The position numbers were made by a program, and so were the translations under genes. Positions 18,459-27,841 of a stretch of 64,000 nt of DNA are shown here, piece by piece. The notes under the pieces were generated by a model that was not told the DNA's origin, did not search any database, and saw nothing but the letters and a program-made list of their open reading frames with translations. Positions within the stretch are counted from its first letter, which is position 1. Each line of letters opens with the position of its first letter. Source of the DNA: Calidithermus chliarophilus DSM 9957 (GTDB taxonomy: Bacteria; Deinococcota; Deinococci; Deinococcales; Thermaceae). The DNA lies in assembly GCF_000430045.1 (NCBI RefSeq), contig NZ_KE387025.1, forward strand, positions 5,779-69,778, read 5' to 3'.

Positions 18459-20723
18459 CTACACGACCTCCACGGCCTGCAATTCCCCCTGGCAGCAGAG
18501 GTCCTTGCGGTCGCAGTCGGGGTGGGTGCAGCCAAAGCGGAAGAGAAGCCTCCCCCGCTCCAGCGGCCCCAGGGTGAGCCGGTAGCGCCGCAGCCCGGCC
18601 ATCACCCCGCCCACCGGGGAGAGTTCGGCGCTCTGGGCCTGCTGGCCCTCGCGCCACCAGGTGAGCCGGCCGGGGCAGTTGGTCTGCACGGCGAGCCGGT
18701 CCCCGGCCTGGACCTGCGAAACGGGCCGGGCGAAGCTCCAGGTCTCGGCCCTGGAGACGATGCGCCTCGAGAGCCCCTCGGGCGGCTCCCGGCCCAGACC
18801 CCGGTAGACGTTCCGCAGGTGGGTGCGGAACAGCTCGTCGAACTCGGCATCGCCGCCGGAGTCCTGGTCCTGGCCGAACCACCAGAACCAGTCCGAGCCC
18901 TCGGCGGCGTAGAGGGCCGTGAAGGCCGCGGGGTGGGTCTCGGGGATGGCTCCCGCATCCTCGAGGGCTTCCCGGGCCTCCTTCAAGAGCCCCCAGGCCC
19001 GGTTCTCCTCGGCCTCCCCTACCCAGGTGCCCAGGTCCACCCCCGGCGCGGAGCCGTTCTCGTCGATCCAGGACCCGGTGAAGAGGTCGTAGACCTTGCC
19101 CTGACCTTCTGCCGGGTGGGGCGCGATCCCCCGCGCGGGGTTGCCCTCGAGGTACTCGCTGTAGGTCACGGTCTCGACCTCGCGGTCTTGCTCGAGCAGG
19201 CCGTACAGCGCGTGCAGGAAAGGCCGCGCGTCCTCGCAGTAGGCCCCCCAGGCGTTCTCCCCGTCCAGGATGACGCTCAGGACCCGGTCTTCGTCGCCCT
19301 GGAAACGGCGGGCGAAGCGCTGCTTGACCTCGTCCAGGAAGGCCCTCGCCACCGCGGCGAAGTCCTTGCAGCCCTGGAAGCGGAAGCCGATGTCGTCGGA
19401 AAGGGCGGTGTCCCGGAAGAAGATGCTCAGGCTCTGCCCGTCCTGCTCGGCGCGGTAGGGCTGGGCCAGCACGTCGGGGTCGCCGGTGTCGTACCCGTAT
19501 CGTCCGCTGCGGGCCAGCACCCCCTGGTCGCTGGCGATCCAGCGCACCCCCTGCCGGGCGAAGAGGGGAACCACCCCCTGGCTCACCGCCCCCTCGGCGG
19601 GCCACATCCCCCGGGGAGGCCGTCCGAAGTGGCGGGTGTAGTACTCCACCGCCCGCTCGACCTGGGCTGCGGCATCCTCGGGGCGGGCGAAGCGGGCCGG
19701 GAGGGCGGCGCCGGGGCGGTCGAGGGTGGCGCCGTCGCTGTCCAGCAGCAGGGGCAGGATGGGGTGGTAAAAGGGCGTGGTGGAGACCTCGACCTGGCCC
19801 CGCTCCTGAAGCTGCCGGTGCAGCGGGATCACCGCCCGCATCACCTTGTACTGTTCGGCCAGCATGGCCTCGAGGTCGGCCTGGCTAAAGCCCCGCCCCT
19901 GCTCCACGAAGCGCCGCACCGAGGCCGTCTCGCCGGTGGGGAGCGCCACCTCGCCCTCGCGGAACTCCAGGCCGAACCAGCTCAGGTTGAACCACATCTG
20001 CAGGTCGCGCAGATCCTGAGCGCTGAAGGGCTTCCCCTCCGCCCGCCGGCTGAAGAGCTCGCGGTAGCGCGGGTGGGGGTAGATCTGGTGGTGCCAGTCG
20101 GCCTCGAAGAAGTAGGAGAGCACGAACTCCTGCTCGGCCACGCTCAGGGTCTCGGCGGGCTTTAAGGAGAGCTCGAGGGCCCGGTCGGTGGCCCCTCGCT
20201 CCAGGTAGTCCTCGAGCTGCCACAACAGCACCGGGGTCAGGTTGACGCTGAGGTGCACCCCAGGATGCTGGGCCACCAGGGCCGCCATCGAGTAGTAGTC
20301 GCGCAGGGCGTGGAGCCGTACCCAGGGCTGGCGGTGGCTGCCCGCTGCCCCCGGGCGGGCGCTGTCCTTGTACAGCGGCTGGTGCTGGTGCCACAGCAGG
20401 GCCAGGTAGAGCTTGGGCCCGGCGGTGAAGCCCCCTTCCGGCCCCGAGACCTCACCCGCGGGGGATGCGCCGAAGACCCTGTAGCGCACCCGCTCACCCC
20501 GGGTGAATGGCCCCAGCTCGACCTGCCAGTAGCTGTTTTCACCCTGGTTGTGTGCCCAGCGGGCCTCGAGCCGCGTGGGTTCGCCGGCCGGGCCCTGGAG
20601 CTCGAGCCAAACCCGCTGCCCCGGCCCGATGGGCCAGCTTCCGATCACCAGGCGTACCGCCTCACCGGGGCTTACCCTCACAGGGGTACGGGGGGCGTCG
20701 GGGGTGAGGTGCCACAGGTACAT
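18459..20723 (-). CDS. GH57-family glycoside hydrolase (alpha-amylase/pullulanase type)
   Basis: A 754-residue protein. After an N-terminal beta-sandwich (residues 1-105) the GH57 barrel begins with YLALLWHQHQPLYKD (conserved HQHQP), later GMWPAEGAVS, RWIASDQGVLAR and the ILDGENAWG block that carries an acidic catalytic residue. A beta-rich C-terminal domain ends with four cysteines (CTHPDCDRKDLCC) of unclear role, possibly a metal site. GH57 enzymes act on starch and glycogen and are typical of thermophiles. No signal peptide, so probably intracellular, working with the phosphorylase next door. Confidence 0.9.
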   Translation of the reverse strand: MYLWHLTPDAPRTPVRVSPGEAVRLVIGSWPIGPGQRVWLELQGPAGEPTRLEARWAHNQGENSYWQVELGPFTRGERVRYRVFGASPAGEVSGPEGGFTAGPKLYLALLWHQHQPLYKDSARPGAAGSHRQPWVRLHALRDYYSMAALVAQHPGVHLSVNLTPVLLWQLEDYLERGATDRALELSLKPAETLSVAEQEFVLSYFFEADWHHQIYPHPRYRELFSRRAEGKPFSAQDLRDLQMWFNLSWFGLEFREGEVALPTGETASVRRFVEQGRGFSQADLEAMLAEQYKVMRAVIPLHRQLQERGQVEVSTTPFYHPILPLLLDSDGATLDRPGAALPARFARPEDAAAQVERAVEYYTRHFGRPPRGMWPAEGAVSQGVVPLFARQGVRWIASDQGVLARSGRYGYDTGDPDVLAQPYRAEQDGQSLSIFFRDTALSDDIGFRFQGCKDFAAVARAFLDEVKQRFARRFQGDEDRVLSVILDGENAWGAYCEDARPFLHALYGLLEQDREVETVTYSEYLEGNPARGIAPHPAEGQGKVYDLFTGSWIDENGSAPGVDLGTWVGEAEENRAWGLLKEAREALEDAGAIPETHPAAFTALYAAEGSDWFWWFGQDQDSGGDAEFDELFRTHLRNVYRGLGREPPEGLSRRIVSRAETWSFARPVSQVQAGDRLAVQTNCPGRLTWWREGQQAQSAELSPVGGVMAGLRRYRLTLGPLERGRLLFRFGCTHPDCDRKDLCCQGELQAVEVV

Positions 20724-20731
20724 CTCCCACC

Positions 20732-21616
20732 TCAGTTCCGGCCTCTGACCAGATCCAGCAGCCGCCGGGAAAGCTCCAGGGCCCGGGGGAAGGGGCGCTG
20801 CCAGACGTTGCGCCCGAAGATCAACCCCGCCGCCCCGGCCTCGAGGGCGAGCCGGGCCTGGGCAACGGCGGCGTCCTCTGACAGGCGTGCCCCGCCCGAG
20901 ACGATCACCAGCGCTCGCCCCGCCAGATCCACCACCCGCCGCAGGGCCTGGTGAGGCGAAAGCTCCAGGTTCTTGTATTCACCGGGGTATTGCTCCTTAC
21001 GGGCGGGGTCGTAGCGCGGGATGTTGACCTTGACCACGTCCGCCCCGAGCTCAAGGGCGACCCGCACGGCGTATTCGACGGCGTAGGGCGAATCCTTACC
21101 CCCCTTCTGGTCAACCCAGCGGCCCCGCGGGTAGGCCCAGACGATGACGGGAAGGCCGTAGCGCCCGGCCTCCGCCCGTACCCGCTGAAATTGAGCGATG
21201 TCGCGGTCCTGGGCGGGTGAGCCGACGTAGAGGGTATAACCGACCGCCTGTGCGTTCAGCCGGAGGGCGTCCTCCACGCCGGCGGTGAGGGGGCTGAAGG
21301 CCTCCTCGTCCGGAGGAATGCCGGTCTTGCCGTTGAGCTTGAGGATTAACGGAACCTGGCCGGCATGATCGGGCAGGTACTTCTCGGCCAAGCCCAGGTG
21401 CGCGGCGATGCCGGAAAAACCGGCCTCGGCCGCCAGGCGGAACTGGTGCTCGGGGTCGGCGGCCTCGGGGGAGTCGAGGAAGTCGATAGGGCCGTGCTCC
21501 AGACCCTGGTCGATGGGCAACACGGCAAGGCGGCCCCCCGTCCGGCTCAACAGGGTTTCAAGTCGGCTGCGCACGCCTAAGGGAAGGTGGTCGAGGTTGC
21601 GGTTGAACGTGTTCAT
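20732..21616 (-). CDS. DhnA-type class I fructose-bisphosphate aldolase
   Basis: A 294-residue (beta/alpha)8 protein of the archaeal-type class IA aldolase family. It opens with VLPIDQGLEHGP, has VKVNIPRY containing the likely Schiff-base lysine region, and IVSGGARLS and LIFGRNVWQRP for phosphate binding. It splits fructose-1,6-bisphosphate. First gene of the aldolase-GH57-phosphorylase group. Like the GAPDH nearby it is the archaeal rather than the classical bacterial form. Confidence 0.9.
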   Translation of the reverse strand: MNTFNRNLDHLPLGVRSRLETLLSRTGGRLAVLPIDQGLEHGPIDFLDSPEAADPEHQFRLAAEAGFSGIAAHLGLAEKYLPDHAGQVPLILKLNGKTGIPPDEEAFSPLTAGVEDALRLNAQAVGYTLYVGSPAQDRDIAQFQRVRAEAGRYGLPVIVWAYPRGRWVDQKGGKDSPYAVEYAVRVALELGADVVKVNIPRYDPARKEQYPGEYKNLELSPHQALRRVVDLAGRALVIVSGGARLSEDAAVAQARLALEAGAAGLIFGRNVWQRPFPRALELSRRLLDLVRGRN

Positions 21617-21655
21617 GTCGGGCTCCGCCGGCGCCCGCCGGCGCCGGGCTCGTCT

Positions 21656-21889
21656 TCAGTGTTGGTGAGGCCTGCGCTCTTTCGGCTGATCCGTTCGGTC
21701 GGGGTCCGTGTCGGGCTGACACGTGCCGTGGCCGTGCCCTCCGTGACCCCCCAGGTGCATCAGCACCATGGCGCCCGCCAGCAGGTAGGGCAGCAACGCC
21801 GGGTACAGCAGGTAGAGAATTACGCCCAGAAGCAGGGTGACAACCCAGGCAACGGTTCGGATGTTGGCTCTGCCTTGCACGTCAAACAC
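21656..21889 (-). CDS. Small His-rich membrane protein (DUF2933-like)
   Basis: A 77-residue protein with two adjacent hydrophobic segments (about residues 12-45) followed by MHLGGHGGHGHG and a charged tail ending RRPHQH. This layout resembles DUF2933 proteins found beside heavy-metal genes. GTG 21889 with GAGGAGG upstream is the start. The operator at 21953-21978 is a perfect CsoR-type palindrome, so the gene is probably metal-induced. A role in metal binding is inferred. Confidence 0.75.
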   Translation of the reverse strand: MFDVQGRANIRTVAWVVTLLLGVILYLLYPALLPYLLAGAMVLMHLGGHGGHGHGTCQPDTDPDRTDQPKERRPHQH

Positions 21890-21952
21890 CCTCCTCGGGT
21901 TTGCCGGTTGGCTCGGTGGTCCCAGGGCCAGGGCGCACCCTATAGCCTCGAG

Positions 21953-22011
21953 TATCCCACCCCAGATGGGGTGGGATAAGGGAAGATTGTCCCTGAAGTG
22001 CCGAGGGTCAA
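21953..22011 (-). promoter_or_regulatory. CsoR-type operator and promoter, site O3
   Basis: TATCCCACCCC (21953-21963) and GGGGTGGGATA (21968-21978) form a perfect 11-bp inverted repeat with a 4-bp centre. On the minus strand a possible -35 TTGACC (22006-22011) and -10 AATCTT (21983-21988) lie just upstream, so the palindrome would cover the transcription start of the His-rich membrane protein gene. Confidence 0.8.
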
Positions 22012-22196
22012 ACTATGCCGGCATGCGGCAGCCGGGGGCCCGCTGGGAAGCCCCCGGACCCCCACTCCTCTCGTGAGGAGTACCAGACCCAGTCAGTTCG
22101 CCACCGTCCACCAGGAGAGGTTCCCCACAGGCCATGGGCCTCCTGCTTACCGCTGACGGCTGAGGGCTGAGGGCTGGCCGCCCCCGCTGGCGGCTC

Positions 22197-23078
22197 TCAC
22201 GCCTCCCGCGTCCCGAAGCCGGGCTTGAGGAAGTCGGGGTAGTCGGGGTTGGGCTTGCGGTCGGGGAGGCGGTCCTGGCACTGCGAGGGGTGGGGCTCGC
22301 CGCGGCGGCAGTAGGGGCAGTCGTGGCGCACCTTGTAGCGCACCGGCCTGGCCGGGACGCCCAGCGCGACGGCGTGGGGCGGGACGTCCTTAGTGACCAC
22401 GGCCCCGGTGCCGATGAGCGCGTCGTCGCCGACGCACACCCCGGCGAGCACGGTGGCGTGGTAGGTGATGCGCACCCCCGAGCCGATGAGGGTCTGCCTG
22501 AGGGTCACGTCGGGCGAGGCCAGCACGTGGTGGGTGTGGCTGTAGAGGTTGACGTAGTCGGAGACGGACGAGCGGTCGCCGATCACCAGCCCGCCGATGT
22601 CGTCGAGGAGGGCGTAGCGGTGCACCACCACGTCGTCGCCGAGCTCGAGGTTGTACCCCACGCTGAACTCCACGTTCTGGAAGAACTTGGGGTTGCGCCC
22701 CACGCGCCTGAAGATGAAGGGGGCCAGCGCCCGGCGGATGGCCACGCCCGAGTGCACCGACTGCCCCAGCGGCGTGAGGTCGAGGGCCTTCCACAGCCAC
22801 AGCAGCGGCTTGACCCGGTCGAACCTCTCGGGGTCGGTGGCGACGTAGTGCTCGGCCTCGAAGGTGGCGTTGCGCGCGTCGAGGGCGAAGGCCGCCATGG
22901 GCGCCACCTCGGCCAGCTCGTCGTAGGGCCGCGCGTGCAGGATGCGCGCGAGCTCGTCCCGCACCAGGGCGTAGCGGTCGGTGGAGGGGTCCGACAGCCG
23001 CTCGGCCAGCCCGCCCAGCCAGCGCTGGAGGAGCCGGTCGGAGCTTTCAGGGATGGGCTTGGGCAAAAGCCAGGGCAT
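22197..23078 (-). CDS. Left-handed beta-helix (hexapeptide-repeat) acyltransferase
   Basis: A 293-residue protein. The N-terminal third is helical; from about residue 130 hexapeptide repeats appear (LGDDVVVHRYA, IGDRSSVSDYVNLYSH, IGSGVRITYHA, VGDDALIGTGAVV) and end with the family's GVPARPV. It resembles O-acetyltransferases that modify sugars or cell-surface polymers using acetyl-CoA. A short C-terminal CPYCRRGEPH segment may bind a metal. ATG 23078 is preferred since the sequence ahead is non-protein-like and contains the direct repeat TACATTT-GG-TACATTT as possible promoter element. Confidence 0.8.
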   Translation of the reverse strand: MPWLLPKPIPESSDRLLQRWLGGLAERLSDPSTDRYALVRDELARILHARPYDELAEVAPMAAFALDARNATFEAEHYVATDPERFDRVKPLLWLWKALDLTPLGQSVHSGVAIRRALAPFIFRRVGRNPKFFQNVEFSVGYNLELGDDVVVHRYALLDDIGGLVIGDRSSVSDYVNLYSHTHHVLASPDVTLRQTLIGSGVRITYHATVLAGVCVGDDALIGTGAVVTKDVPPHAVALGVPARPVRYKVRHDCPYCRRGEPHPSQCQDRLPDRKPNPDYPDFLKPGFGTREA

Positions 23079-23345
23079 AAATGTACCAAATGTACCTGAT
23101 GGGCCTGACGCGGAAGGTAGGAGGGAGAAGCCGAAAAAGCCGTCAACCGCTAGCAAAACGGGGGGCGAGGGACAGGACACCATGACGGTACGCTACGCAC
23201 AGTGCGCCTCTGGGACCATGCTCGAGAGCCGCAGCCGTTTCCCCGGCCCCGAACCCACGAGGCACTGCCCAGGAGGCTTGCGAACGGAAGGCGGCGATTC
23301 TCGACCGCCATCGACCACCAACCGGCCGAGCCATACCGCCTCCGC

Positions 23346-24152
23346 TCAGTGCTCGACCAAACGGAGGAAGGCTCGCGTGCGCGGGTGCTTGGGATTGACC
23401 AGGATTTCCTGGGGCACCCCCTCCTCGACCACCGTCCCGTCCGCCATGAACACTACCCGATCGGCCACGTCGTGGGCGAACTTGACCTCGTGGGTGACGA
23501 CGATCATGGTCATCCCGTCCCTGGCGAGCTGCCGCATCGTTTGCAGGACCTCCTCGTGCAACTCCGGGTCCAGGGCACTGGTGGGCTCGTCGAACAACAC
23601 CACCTCGGGGTTCATGGCCAGGGCGCGGGCGATGGCCACCCTTTGCTTTTGTCCCCCAGAAAGCCTCGACGGGTACTCGTCACGTTTTTCAGCCAGCCCC
23701 ACCTTGGCCAAGAGCTGTTCGCCCAACTTTACGGCTTCCTCGCGCTTCATACCCAGCACCTGGATCGGTCCTTCGATCACGTTGCCTAGCGCGGTCATGT
23801 GGGGGAAGAGGTTGAAGGATTGGAAGACCATCGCCGCCCGGGTGCGCAGTTGGCGGATCTTGCCGCTGCGCTCACGGCTAGCAGCCCTCACCCCGCAGTC
23901 CACCTCCACGTTACAGACGACCACCCGGCCTTGATCGGGCTCCTCAAGGAAGTTCAGACAGCGGATGAAGGTGGTCTTTCCTGAGCCCGAAGGCCCCATG
24001 ATCACCACCACCTCGCCCTTGTGGACCGTAAGCGAGACCCCCTTGAGCACCTCGAGCGAACCGAAGCGCTTGTGGATGTTTTCGGCACGAATCTGGCAGA
24101 CCCCACCGTGAGCGTGCGGCACTCCGTGCACGTGCATTTCCTGGTGGTTCAT
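23346..24152 (-). CDS. Polar amino acid ABC transporter ATP-binding protein
   Basis: A 268-residue ATPase: Walker [11 protein letters not shown]-loop [11 protein letters not shown], signature [15 protein letters not shown] and Walker [15 protein letters not shown], closest in pattern to GlnQ/HisP-type subunits. The first 15 residues contain [11 protein letters not shown], an odd His-rich leader. It is coupled to the permease gene (overlap of start and stop) and energises import with the binding protein next to it. Confidence 0.92.
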   Translation of the reverse strand: MNHQEMHVHGVPHAHGGVCQIRAENIHKRFGSLEVLKGVSLTVHKGEVVVIMGPSGSGKTTFIRCLNFLEEPDQGRVVVCNVEVDCGVRAASRERSGKIRQLRTRAAMVFQSFNLFPHMTALGNVIEGPIQVLGMKREEAVKLGEQLLAKVGLAEKRDEYPSRLSGGQKQRVAIARALAMNPEVVLFDEPTSALDPELHEEVLQTMRQLARDGMTMIVVTHEVKFAHDVADRVVFMADGTVVEEGVPQEILVNPKHPRTRAFLRLVEH

Positions 24153-24799
24153 TGGTAGGCCCTCCGCATCCGCTCCTCGAGTTTGGCCTGGCCCAGCGAC
24201 AAGAGCGAGTTGACGACCCAGTAGATGAGGGCCACGATCACGAACATCTGCATGTAGCGGAAAGTAGCCGAACCGATCTGCTCGGCCACCCGCGTCAGCT
24301 CCACCACCGTTACCACCGAGGCCAGCGAGGTGTCCTTCATCATGGTGATGAAGCGGTTGCCCAGCGAGGGCGTGATCACACGTATCGCCTGCGGCAGGAT
24401 GATCCGCCGCATCACCTGGGCGAAGGTCATGCCACTGGAATAGCCTGCCTCCCACTGCCCCTTGTCCACCGACTGGATGCCGCCGCGCATGTCCTCACTG
24501 GTGTAGGCTCCGGCGTGCAGGGCCAAGGTCAAAACGACCGCCGGGATGGCTTCGATGGTGAAGCCCAGTTGTGGCAGGCCGTAATAGACCAGCAGGATTT
24601 GGGTGAGTAAAGGGGTGCCACGGACGAGTGAAACGAACGCGACGGCTGGGGCCCGCAGCGGCCAGGGGCCGTACATCCGAGCCACCGCCACCACCAGCCC
24701 CACCGCCAGGCTGAGGACGAACGAAACCACACCCAGCCAGATGGTTGTCCACAGAGCTTGGAGCAAGAAGGGTGCGGCCTGTTGGAGTAGCTCGAGCAT
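24149..24799 (-). CDS. Polar amino acid ABC transporter permease
   Basis: A 216-residue permease of the HisM/GlnP family with about five helices and the coupling segment [20 protein letters not shown] that contacts the ATPase. Works as a homodimer in importers of this class. Lies between binding protein and ATPase genes. Confidence 0.92.
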   Translation of the reverse strand: MLELLQQAAPFLLQALWTTIWLGVVSFVLSLAVGLVVAVARMYGPWPLRAPAVAFVSLVRGTPLLTQILLVYYGLPQLGFTIEAIPAVVLTLALHAGAYTSEDMRGGIQSVDKGQWEAGYSSGMTFAQVMRRIILPQAIRVITPSLGNRFITMMKDTSLASVVTVVELTRVAEQIGSATFRYMQMFVIVALIYWVVNSLLSLGQAKLEERMRRAYQ

Positions 24800-24819
24800 C
24801 TACCAGCCTCCCCTGCTGC

Positions 24820-25656
24820 TTATTTGGCATACTTCGCCAGCGCCGCCGCCATGTCTTGCCCGCCGAGCCACTTCTTGGAGATGGCGGTGAGCGTGCCGTC
24901 GGCAATCATGTCGGCCAGCGCCTTATCCACCGCCGCCTTGAACGCGGCCTCACCCTTGCGGAAGCTCATGGCGTTGAGCTCCACCCCCAGGTCGAAGGCG
25001 GGGGCCACCAGCAGCCCGTTTTTCTGGGCGAGATAAGCGCCCACGAAGCGGTTGAAAAGCCCCGCGTCGGCACGGCCGAAGGCCACGTCCATGAGCGCCA
25101 GGGTGCCGTTTTCGTAGGTCTTAGGGATGGCCCCGGGGACCTTCTCGCGGACGAACTTCTCCTGGGTTGAGCCCGAAGTCACCGCCACCCGCTTACCGCT
25201 CAGGTCCTCCAAGCTCTTGAACTGGCCCACCCGGCTCGGACGGGTGAACACCGACACGCTGATGGCCTGATAGGGGATGGAGAAATCCACCACCTTCTTG
25301 CGTTCTTCGGTGACGGTCTGTCCTGAGATTACGATGTCGTACTTGTTCGCTTCGATGCCCGCGATGAAGTCGGCGAAACGCCCGGCGACGAATTCCACCT
25401 TGGGAATGCCCAGGCGCTTGGCCAATTCATAAGCCACGTCAACGTCAAAGCCCACGAGCTGCTTTTTGTCGTCGATCATGCTCCAGGGCGGGCTGGCCTG
25501 GGTGTTGGCCACCCGCAGCACCCCGGCGGCCCTGACCCGCGACAGCAGATCGCCGGCTTGGGCACCACCTCTTTGCCACAGGCCGATACCCCCTACCGCC
25601 AACAGCCCCAGCACCGCGACCGTGAGCCAACCGCTGTTCGGGAAATTGCTCCGCAT
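24820..25656 (-). CDS. Amino acid ABC transporter substrate-binding protein
   Basis: A 278-residue family 3 solute-binding protein. An uncleaved or type I signal sequence (residues 1-33) precedes RVRAAGVLRVANTQASPPWS, the usual start of the fold; YDIVISGQTVTEERKK and VAVTSGSTQEKF are typical of this family. The ligand is an amino acid or similar; sequence alone does not decide which. Its neighbour, a class V aminotransferase, hints at an unusual amino acid that is imported and then processed. Confidence 0.9.
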   Translation of the reverse strand: MRSNFPNSGWLTVAVLGLLAVGGIGLWQRGGAQAGDLLSRVRAAGVLRVANTQASPPWSMIDDKKQLVGFDVDVAYELAKRLGIPKVEFVAGRFADFIAGIEANKYDIVISGQTVTEERKKVVDFSIPYQAISVSVFTRPSRVGQFKSLEDLSGKRVAVTSGSTQEKFVREKVPGAIPKTYENGTLALMDVAFGRADAGLFNRFVGAYLAQKNGLLVAPAFDLGVELNAMSFRKGEAAFKAAVDKALADMIADGTLTAISKKWLGGQDMAAALAKYAK

Positions 25657-25676
25657 GCCTACCTCCTTAAGCCCGC

Positions 25677-26960
25677 CTAAGCCCGCACTTCCTGCTCGAG
25701 TCGCCCGAGCGCGACCAGAAACCGCTCAAGTTCGGTCTCGCTGTTGTAGTAATGGACACTCGCCCGCACCAATTCCTTGATGCCCCGCCGGGTCATGTCC
25801 AAGAATGTGGAAGGGGCGCGGGAGACATTGACGTTGATGCCTTGCCGCCGCAGGCAGTCGCGTATCTGGTCGGGGGCGTAGCCCTCGAGGGTGAACGAGA
25901 TGATGCCACACCGTTCGCAACCCAGGTCGAGCACCTCGCACCCGGGAACCTCGCCCAGGCCCCTGCGCACTTGCTCGGCCAGGGCCCGCACCCTGGGCCA
26001 CGTGTTCTCCAGCCCCCAGGCCAGCGCGTAATCGACCGCGGCTCCAAGGCCCAGCTTGCCCGCGACGTTGCACTCCCAGTTCTCGAAGCGCCTGGCGCCG
26101 GGCTCGATCTCGTAGCGGTCGGGTGCTACCCAGGTCGCGGCATGGAGGTCGAGGAAGGGTGGCTCGAGCCGCTGCAACACCTCCCTGCGAGCATAGAGGA
26201 AGCCCACCCCACGCGGGCCCCGCAGGTACTTGCGGCTGGTCGCTGAAAGCAGGTCACAGCCGATTTCTTGTACGTCTACGGGCATCTGCCCCACCGACTG
26301 GCAGGCATCCAGCAGGTACAGCACCCCGTGCGCTCGGGTGAGCCTTCCGATCTCGGCTGCGGGATTGACCAGCCCCCCGTTGGTCGGGATGTGGGTGATC
26401 GAGACCAGCTTGACCCGCTTCTTGAGCATCCTTGAAAGGGCCTCGACGTCTACCTGACCGTGCTCATCGTCAGGGATGACCTCGACCACCGCCCCGGTGC
26501 GCCGGGATACCTGGAGGTAGGCGATGTAGTTGCTGGCGTACTCGGCCTGGCTGGTGAGGATCACGTCTCCCGCCCGGAAGGGGATGCTGTAAAAGGCCAT
26601 GTCCCAAGCCCGGGTGGCGTTTTCCACCACCGCCACTTCATCGGGATGGCAGCCCAGCAGCCGCGCCAGCGAGGTATACACTGCGCTCAACTCCCCCTCC
26701 CGCGCACGGGCCGCCTCGTAACCGCCGGTGTGCGCTTCCAATTCCAGGTGGGCCTTGACTGCATCCAACACAGCTTGGGGCATCAGCGCCGCCCCGGCGT
26801 TGTTGAGGTGAACCACGTGGTTCACCCCAGGAGTCTCCCTGCGGGCTTTGTCGAGGTCAAACACGCTTAACTCCGGTGGCCGAACCCTTAACTTGGGTAG
26901 CCGAACCCTGTGAGCAGCAGGGGGTTGGGCTTGGGCTGGCGACACAGTAATATATTGCAT
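25677..26960 (-). CDS. Class V aminotransferase / cysteine desulfurase-like PLP enzyme
   Basis: A 427-residue fold type I PLP enzyme. HLNNAGAALMP opens the domain, LLDACQSVGQMPVDV supplies the cofactor-binding Asp, and SATSRKYLRGPRGVGFLYAR contains the Schiff-base lysine. The arrangement resembles isopenicillin-N-epimerase-like and cysteine desulfurase-like members. A 21-bp imperfect tandem repeat in the N-terminal coding part encodes VRLPKLR-VRPPELS. It shares an operon with an amino-acid importer and faces a GntR regulator gene. Reaction not assigned. Confidence 0.82.
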   Translation of the reverse strand: MQYITVSPAQAQPPAAHRVRLPKLRVRPPELSVFDLDKARRETPGVNHVVHLNNAGAALMPQAVLDAVKAHLELEAHTGGYEAARAREGELSAVYTSLARLLGCHPDEVAVVENATRAWDMAFYSIPFRAGDVILTSQAEYASNYIAYLQVSRRTGAVVEVIPDDEHGQVDVEALSRMLKKRVKLVSITHIPTNGGLVNPAAEIGRLTRAHGVLYLLDACQSVGQMPVDVQEIGCDLLSATSRKYLRGPRGVGFLYARREVLQRLEPPFLDLHAATWVAPDRYEIEPGARRFENWECNVAGKLGLGAAVDYALAWGLENTWPRVRALAEQVRRGLGEVPGCEVLDLGCERCGIISFTLEGYAPDQIRDCLRRQGINVNVSRAPSTFLDMTRRGIKELVRASVHYYNSETELERFLVALGRLEQEVRA

Positions 26961-27000
26961 ATTTGATACTACAAGTCAAGGGTTGAGGTATACTTCACGT
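26961..27000. promoter_or_regulatory. Divergent promoter between aminotransferase operon and GntR gene
   Basis: On the + strand TATACT (26989-26994) ends 6 nt before GTG 27001, fitting a leaderless GntR message. On the minus strand TTGACT (about 26973-26978) precedes an AT-rich TATATT stretch near 26950-26957 for the other direction. The AT-rich sequence GATACTACAAGTC between is a plausible GntR operator. Confidence 0.5.
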
Positions 27001-27684
27001 GTGCCACTGCCATCACAGGTTCGTAAGGTCAAGCGGGAGCTGGCCCGGGAACAGGTGTACAAACAGCTGCGGGATTGGATCATCGACGGCACACTCAGGC
27101 CGGGTGAGGTCATCAAGGATGTCGAACTGGCGGAAGCGCTCGAGGTCAGCCGTACCCCGGTTCGCGAGGCGCTACGCCGGCTCGAGGACGAGGGCCTGAT
27201 CGAGACCGCCTCGCACAAGTGGACCCGGGTAGCGCGGCTCGACCCCGAGCAGGCCGATGAGTTGTACGGCATCGTGCAGCGCCTGGAGGTCTACGCCCTG
27301 GAGCTGGCTCAGTTCAAGCTGACCGAGGCCGATTTCCTGACCCTGGAAGCGGCCAACGCCCGTCTGGCTCAGGCCATCGAACGCCACGACGCCAAGGCGG
27401 CGCTGGCGGCGGACAACGCCTTCCACCAGGTCTGGATCGAGCGCTCGGGCAACCGCGAGTTGGCACAGCTCTTGGCGGATTTGAAGGTTAAATTACGCCG
27501 CTTCGAGCTGGCCCACTTCGACTCCAAGGACGCGATGGAGTCCGTAAAAGAACATCAAGTCATCGTGGAGTCGCTCCGCACGGGCAAAAGCCGCAAAGCC
27601 CTGGAGGCCCTCGAAGGCAACTGGGAGGGAGCCACCGACCGTTTCTCGAGGCGGGTATTGGGCAAACTGGCCAAGAGCCCATAG
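27001..27684 (+). CDS. GntR-family regulator, FadR/FCD subfamily
   Basis: A 227-residue repressor-type protein: N-terminal winged helix with EVSRTPVREALRRLEDEGLI as recognition segment, and a C-terminal all-helical FCD ligand domain (residues about 95-215, with FHQVWIERSGN). Divergent to the amino-acid transporter/aminotransferase operon, it probably senses a metabolite of that pathway. GTG 27001 is preferred because a -10 TATACT sits six bases upstream; TTG 26983 is the alternative. Confidence 0.9.
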   Translation: MPLPSQVRKVKRELAREQVYKQLRDWIIDGTLRPGEVIKDVELAEALEVSRTPVREALRRLEDEGLIETASHKWTRVARLDPEQADELYGIVQRLEVYALELAQFKLTEADFLTLEAANARLAQAIERHDAKAALAADNAFHQVWIERSGNRELAQLLADLKVKLRRFELAHFDSKDAMESVKEHQVIVESLRTGKSRKALEALEGNWEGATDRFSRRVLGKLAKSP

Positions 27685-27841
27685 GCCCAACGGGTCAACC
27701 CTCCTGGCCGCCGAAGGGATTTAATCCCATCACCGGCCTCCCGCCCCGCTCCCGTTCGGGGCGCTCGGTCGCCCCGAGGGCTCGCCCTTGCGGCGGCGAC
27801 TGCCCTAGAGGGGCAGAGCCGGGCGGGGACGTTTTGCCGAC
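27685..27841. terminator. GC-rich intergenic region with possible terminator
   Basis: Convergent end of the GntR and MFS genes. Contains GGCCGCCG, GCCCCGCTCCCGTTCGGGGCG (short GC stem) and further GC-rich inverted pieces. No T-tract; termination function is inferred from position only. Confidence 0.3.

Noticed and set aside
22140-22196. Repeats of GGCTGAGGGCT as possible CRISPR-like or tandem array
   Set aside because: Only three short imperfect units, no spacers.
25660-25680. CTTAGG-CGGG-CTTAAG ahead of the amino-acid binding protein gene
   Set aside because: Looks like the regulator box but half-sites and spacing deviate and no -10 follows at 10 nt.
26866-26910. 21-bp direct repeat with CTTAAC at the aminotransferase start, first taken as a regulator box
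   Set aside because: Spacing is 21 not 11 bp, no CTTTAC partner and no -10 at the right distance; it is a coding tandem repeat.
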